Of a stretch of 64,000 bases of DNA, positions 61,341-64,000 are shown piece by piece. Source of the stretch: Oenococcus oeni DSM 20252 = AWRIB129 (GTDB lineage Bacteria; Bacillota; Bacilli; Lactobacillales; Lactobacillaceae); assembly GCF_000372485.1 (NCBI RefSeq), contig NZ_AQVA01000008.1, positions 1 to 64,000 on the forward strand, read 5' to 3'. The stretch's first letter is position 1; every line of letters begins with the position of its first letter. The notes beneath the pieces are model-generated. The model saw nothing but the letters and a program-made list of their open reading frames with translations. It had not been told where the DNA came from and made no database searches. Made by a program: the position numbers and the translations under genes.

Positions 61341-62132
61341 ATGAAGCCAGAAAATTTAGTTAAAGCGGTAAAAATCCTCGATAATCATATTCCAAAAGAG
61401 CTTGACGATCCTAATTCAATTGCTCAAGCGGCCGAGAAACTTGAATTGAAGAATTTCAGCCAATCTGAATTGGTTAATGGATTTAATCTTTTTTTTGCCC
61501 AACGGTTTGAAGATCGACTACAAATTTTTAATCGAATAACTCCGCCAGTTATCGGCGACTTAATGGCCTTGGTAACAGAAAAACTTGGATTGGCGAAACA
61601 GGAAATATTCGATCCTGAAATTGTTTTTCCGGATCTCATCTTCCAATTTGCGAGCCATTTTGGTCAATCAATCTACGGCAGGGCCGCCGATCAGATTATT
61701 GATGCCAGTCTGAAAAAACTGGCGAATATTTATCGGTTCGACTTCACTGATTCGGATCACGAAAAAATTGTCGTTAGCAGAATTTTGGGAATTGATTTTG
61801 CTGCCGAAATGAATCATTTTTTTAAAGCGAGCAATTTGAAAGTAGGCGAATCAGCAATTTTGTTGGTTAATAATTCCGATCTTCAATCCAATTCTTTTGC
61901 CGAGATATTGAAAAAGAACAAAAATATGGCCCTGTTGGCAATTATTGAATTACCGACAAAGCTTTTCAAACATTCGGAAATGCGTTCCAGTCTTCTAATT
62001 TTGCGTCGAAAAGTGGATAATGAAAAAGTAACGGCTCAGGTTTTGCTTGCTCAAATCCCTGAGCTTTCAAATAAAGAAGATTTTTCCAAATTTGTTTCTC
62101 AACTTGAAACCTGGAAAAAGGAAAATTTGTGA
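61341..62132 (+). CDS. degenerate comG-linked methyltransferase-like protein
   Basis: A 263-residue protein in the place where Lactobacillales carry a YtxK-like N6-adenine methyltransferase between comG and ackA. The N-terminal (ITPPVIGDLMALVTEKLGLA) and C-terminal (IIELPTKLFKHSEMRSSLLI) blocks match that family. The catalytic centre does not: the SAM motif DPAxGxGNLL appears as FDPEIVFPDLIFQFASHFG, and no NPPF/DLPxGYYP-type motif is found. The protein is about 70 residues shorter than the usual 330. The frame is open, so it may be a non-catalytic remnant. Confidence 0.75.
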   Translation: MKPENLVKAVKILDNHIPKELDDPNSIAQAAEKLELKNFSQSELVNGFNLFFAQRFEDRLQIFNRITPPVIGDLMALVTEKLGLAKQEIFDPEIVFPDLIFQFASHFGQSIYGRAADQIIDASLKKLANIYRFDFTDSDHEKIVVSRILGIDFAAEMNHFFKASNLKVGESAILLVNNSDLQSNSFAEILKKNKNMALLAIIELPTKLFKHSEMRSSLLILRRKVDNEKVTAQVLLAQIPELSNKEDFSKFVSQLETWKKENL

Positions 62133-62138
62133 GGTAAT

Positions 62139-63332
62139 ATGACAAAAATTTTATCGGTAAATGCCGGCTCGTCTTCATTGAAGTTCAAATTGCTTAATAT
62201 GCCCGAAGAGAGTGTTATCGCCGAAGGACTGATTGAAAGAATCGGTGGCAGCCTGGATCAAGACGATAATGTCACGATTAAATTCAATGGCGAAAAACAT
62301 AAGAGCCGTCAGGCTTTTAAAAATCACGAGGATGCTATCAACTTGATGCTTTCTCAATTTAAAAAGTTTGGAATCGTTAATAATTTTAATGAGATCAAAG
62401 GAATTGGCCACCGTGTTGTTGCCGGGGGTGAATGGTTCAATAAATCTGTATTAATTAACGATGAAGTGCTGAATAAAATTGAACGTTTGGCTGCTTACGC
62501 TCCACTCCATAATCCTGCGAACGCTATGGGCATCAGGGCTTTTTCCAAAATAATCCCCGATGCAACCGAAGTTGCCGTATTTGATACAGCTTTCCATCAA
62601 ACGATGCCGAAAGAGAATTACTTGTATGCGGTTCCTTATGAGTACTATACGAAATACGGTGTTCGTAGGTATGGAGCTCACGGAACTTCCCATAAATACG
62701 TTTCCGAACAGGCTGCTAAATTAATTGGGAAACCCCTAGAAGAACTTAAACTGATTACTTTGCATTTAGGAGCCGGAGCGTCTGTAACGGCCATTAAGAA
62801 TGGTCGATCATTTGATACCTCGATGGGATTTTCGCCTTTGGCCGGATTGGTTATGGCGACTCGTTCAGGGGATGTTGACGTCTCATTGATTGATTACGTT
62901 AAAGCAAAAGAAGATATTTCCGATCAGGAAATGCTAAATGTTCTTAACCAAAAATCCGGATTACTGGGTGTGTCAACAATTTCAAGTGATATGCGTGATT
63001 TGTTGGATGTTTATGATACTAACGATCATGCTAAATTGGCTATTGATATGTTTGTCGGTCGTGTAGTTGATTATATCGGTCAATATTATTTTGAATTAAA
63101 GGGAGCTGATGCGCTTGTTTTCACGGCCGGAATTGGAGAGAATTCGGTTCCAATCAGGAAAATGATTATCGATCGTCTGGCTTTCTTGGGCATTAAACTC
63201 GATGAAGATGCAAATGATAAGCATGGAGTCGAAACAAAGATTACAACTGATGATTCCAAAATGGCTGCATATGTAATTCCAACCAATGAGGAACTCGAAA
63301 TTGCTCGTGATGTACAAAATTTGATGAAGTAA
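62139..63332 (+). CDS. ackA: acetate kinase
   Basis: AckA converts acetyl phosphate and ADP to acetate and ATP, the ATP-yielding end of the phosphoketolase pathway. The 397-residue protein has ILSVNAGSSSLKFKLLNM at the N-terminus, GIGHRVVAGGEWF, AVFDTAFHQTMP, AHGTSHKYV, HLGAGASVTAI and FTAGIGENSVPIR. The ribosome site GTGAGG is near ATG 62139. A terminator follows. Confidence 0.97.
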   Translation: MTKILSVNAGSSSLKFKLLNMPEESVIAEGLIERIGGSLDQDDNVTIKFNGEKHKSRQAFKNHEDAINLMLSQFKKFGIVNNFNEIKGIGHRVVAGGEWFNKSVLINDEVLNKIERLAAYAPLHNPANAMGIRAFSKIIPDATEVAVFDTAFHQTMPKENYLYAVPYEYYTKYGVRRYGAHGTSHKYVSEQAAKLIGKPLEELKLITLHLGAGASVTAIKNGRSFDTSMGFSPLAGLVMATRSGDVDVSLIDYVKAKEDISDQEMLNVLNQKSGLLGVSTISSDMRDLLDVYDTNDHAKLAIDMFVGRVVDYIGQYYFELKGADALVFTAGIGENSVPIRKMIIDRLAFLGIKLDEDANDKHGVETKITTDDSKMAAYVIPTNEELEIARDVQNLMK

Positions 63333-63339
63333 TCATTCT

Positions 63340-63360
63340 ACCGCCAACTTGGCGGTTTTT
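63340..63360 (+). terminator. terminator after ackA
   Basis: ACCGCC pairs with GGCGGT around a five-base loop and is followed by TTTT-CTTT. Confidence 0.8.
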
Positions 63361-63411
63361 CTTTGCTCTTAAAAAATAACTAAAGATAGTGATTTTTTTT
63401 ACAATATTTGC

Positions 63412-63440
63412 TTGACATTCAGATTGTGAAGTTTTAGATT
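63412..63440 (+). promoter_or_regulatory. promoter of adhE
   Basis: -35 TTGACA (63412-63417), 17-base spacer, -10 TAGATT (63435-63440). The spacer contains TTGTGAA (63424-63430), a Rex half-site. Confidence 0.75.
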
Positions 63441-63444
63441 ATTA

Positions 63445-63462
63445 TTGTTAATAAGTTCACAA
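63445..63462 (+). promoter_or_regulatory. Rex-like operator of adhE
   Basis: TTGTTAATAAGTTCACAA has 7-4-7 symmetry and differs from the Rex consensus TTGTGAA-N4-TTCACAA by one base in the half-sites. It lies just past the -10, across the expected transcription start. Rex represses fermentation genes when NADH is low; the adhE context fits. Binding is inferred. Confidence 0.6.
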
Positions 63463-63493
63463 TTAAAATGTGACTTGTTACAAAGGAGAACTT

Positions 63494-64000
63494 ATGGCAG
63501 TTGAAACGAAGAAGATTACTAAAAAGATACTGACTTCCGACGAACTTAAAGACAAAAAGGAGACAGCAAAAAAATACATTGGAGAATTAGTCGATAAATC
63601 AAGACAGGCATTATTAGAATTCTCTCAATATAGTCAATCACAAGTTGACAAAATTGTTGCCGCAATGGCTTTAGCTGGTTCCGAACATTCTTTGGAATTA
63701 GCACACTTTGCTCGAAATGAAACTGGAAGAGGAGTTGTTGAAGACAAAGATACGAAAAATCGTTTTGCCTCGGAATCTGTATATAACACGATTAAAAATG
63801 ACAAAACAGTTGGCGTAATTGATGAAGACCCAATCACTGGCAAAGTTCAGTTAGCTGCACCACTTGGGATTTTAGCCGGAATTGTTCCAACGACAAATCC
63901 AACGTCTACCACGATTTTTAAATCATTGTTAACCGCTAAGACACGTAATACGATCATTTTTGCTTTTCACCCGCAAGCACAAAAATCGTCTGTAGCGGCT
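63494..64000 (+). CDS. adhE: bifunctional acetaldehyde-CoA/alcohol dehydrogenase, 5' part
   Basis: The first 169 codons of AdhE, cut by the window edge. AdhE reduces acetyl-CoA to acetaldehyde and ethanol and regenerates NAD, a key step in heterolactic fermentation. The visible part is the N-terminal aldehyde dehydrogenase domain: ARNETGRGVVEDKDTKN, PLGILAGIVPTTNPTSTTIF and TRNTIIFAFHPQA. Ribosome site AAAGGAG precedes ATG 63494. The frame is open to the window end. Confidence 0.95.
   Translation, partial: MAVETKKITKKILTSDELKDKKETAKKYIGELVDKSRQALLEFSQYSQSQVDKIVAAMALAGSEHSLELAHFARNETGRGVVEDKDTKNRFASESVYNTIKNDKTVGVIDEDPITGKVQLAAPLGILAGIVPTTNPTSTTIFKSLLTAKTRNTIIFAFHPQAQKSSVAA

Noticed and set aside
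1-64000. CRISPR arrays, prophage modules, tRNA or rRNA genes
   Set aside because: I saw no spaced repeats, phage gene clusters or tRNA/rRNA-like sequences; only the IS30 part at the left edge is mobile DNA.

Overview
The window reads as chromosome of a low-GC Gram-positive bacterium of the Lactobacillales, most likely Oenococcus (probably O. oeni). Supporting signs are an IS30-family element of lactic-acid-bacterial type, ackA next to adhE as in heterofermenters, and a grpE-dnaK-dnaJ operon that lacks hrcA and carries a CtsR-type operator instead, as reported for O. oeni. The species call is inference; no rRNA or tRNA gene was seen in the window.

Layout. 1-2304: end of an IS30 transposase abutting a broken comFA, then intact comFC. 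2373-7273: secA, a small membrane protein, a 6S-like RNA next to rarA, and yigZ. 7274-10565: str operon (rpsL-rpsG-fusA) behind a structured leader. 10774-16708: truB-ribF, then grpE-dnaK-dnaJ. 16712-24181: an S9 peptidase, small unknown genes, a nucleoside deaminase and two tandem TagE-like glycosyltransferases. 24393-33938: an aldehyde dehydrogenase, a nonsense-broken small membrane gene beside a MarR regulator, ilvE, a PTS-IIC-like transporter with a long structured leader RNA, several hydrolases, a quinone oxidoreductase and tgt. 33974-44658: yajC, a UPF0173 hydrolase, nrnA, a DEAD helicase, rpsT/rpsO, RNase J2, infC-rpmI-rplT with an L20 leader, prsA and hit. 44699-57823: ecsAB, trmB, ytpR, murC, a BI-1 protein, prfC, a histone-H1-like protein, an AMP ligase, RNase HI, and ftsW-rsmD-coaD-sepM-like. 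57893-62132: the comG pseudopilus operon, decayed, followed by a degenerate comG-linked methyltransferase. 62139-64000: ackA and the start of adhE behind a Rex-like operator.

Themes. (1) The DNA-uptake machinery is broken by several independent single-base lesions (comFA nonsense; comGA frameshift plus nonsense; comGB and comGD frameshifts), while the minor pilins and comFC remain open. (2) Several housekeeping proteins lack zinc sites usual in their families: DnaJ has no zinc finger, Tgt has lost all three zinc cysteines, and SecA ends without the SEC-C motif. (3) Unusual architectures: ribosomal protein L20 fused to a HeH/LEM-like domain, infC with an apparent AUA start, PrsA with a Cys-to-Ser change at the lipobox, and a perfect 66-bp in-frame tandem duplication in the PTS-IIC-like gene. 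(4) Candidate RNA regulators: a 6S-like RNA, an L20 leader, an rpsL leader with a terminator-like hairpin, and an unrecognised ~200-nt terminator-bearing leader before the PTS-IIC-like gene.
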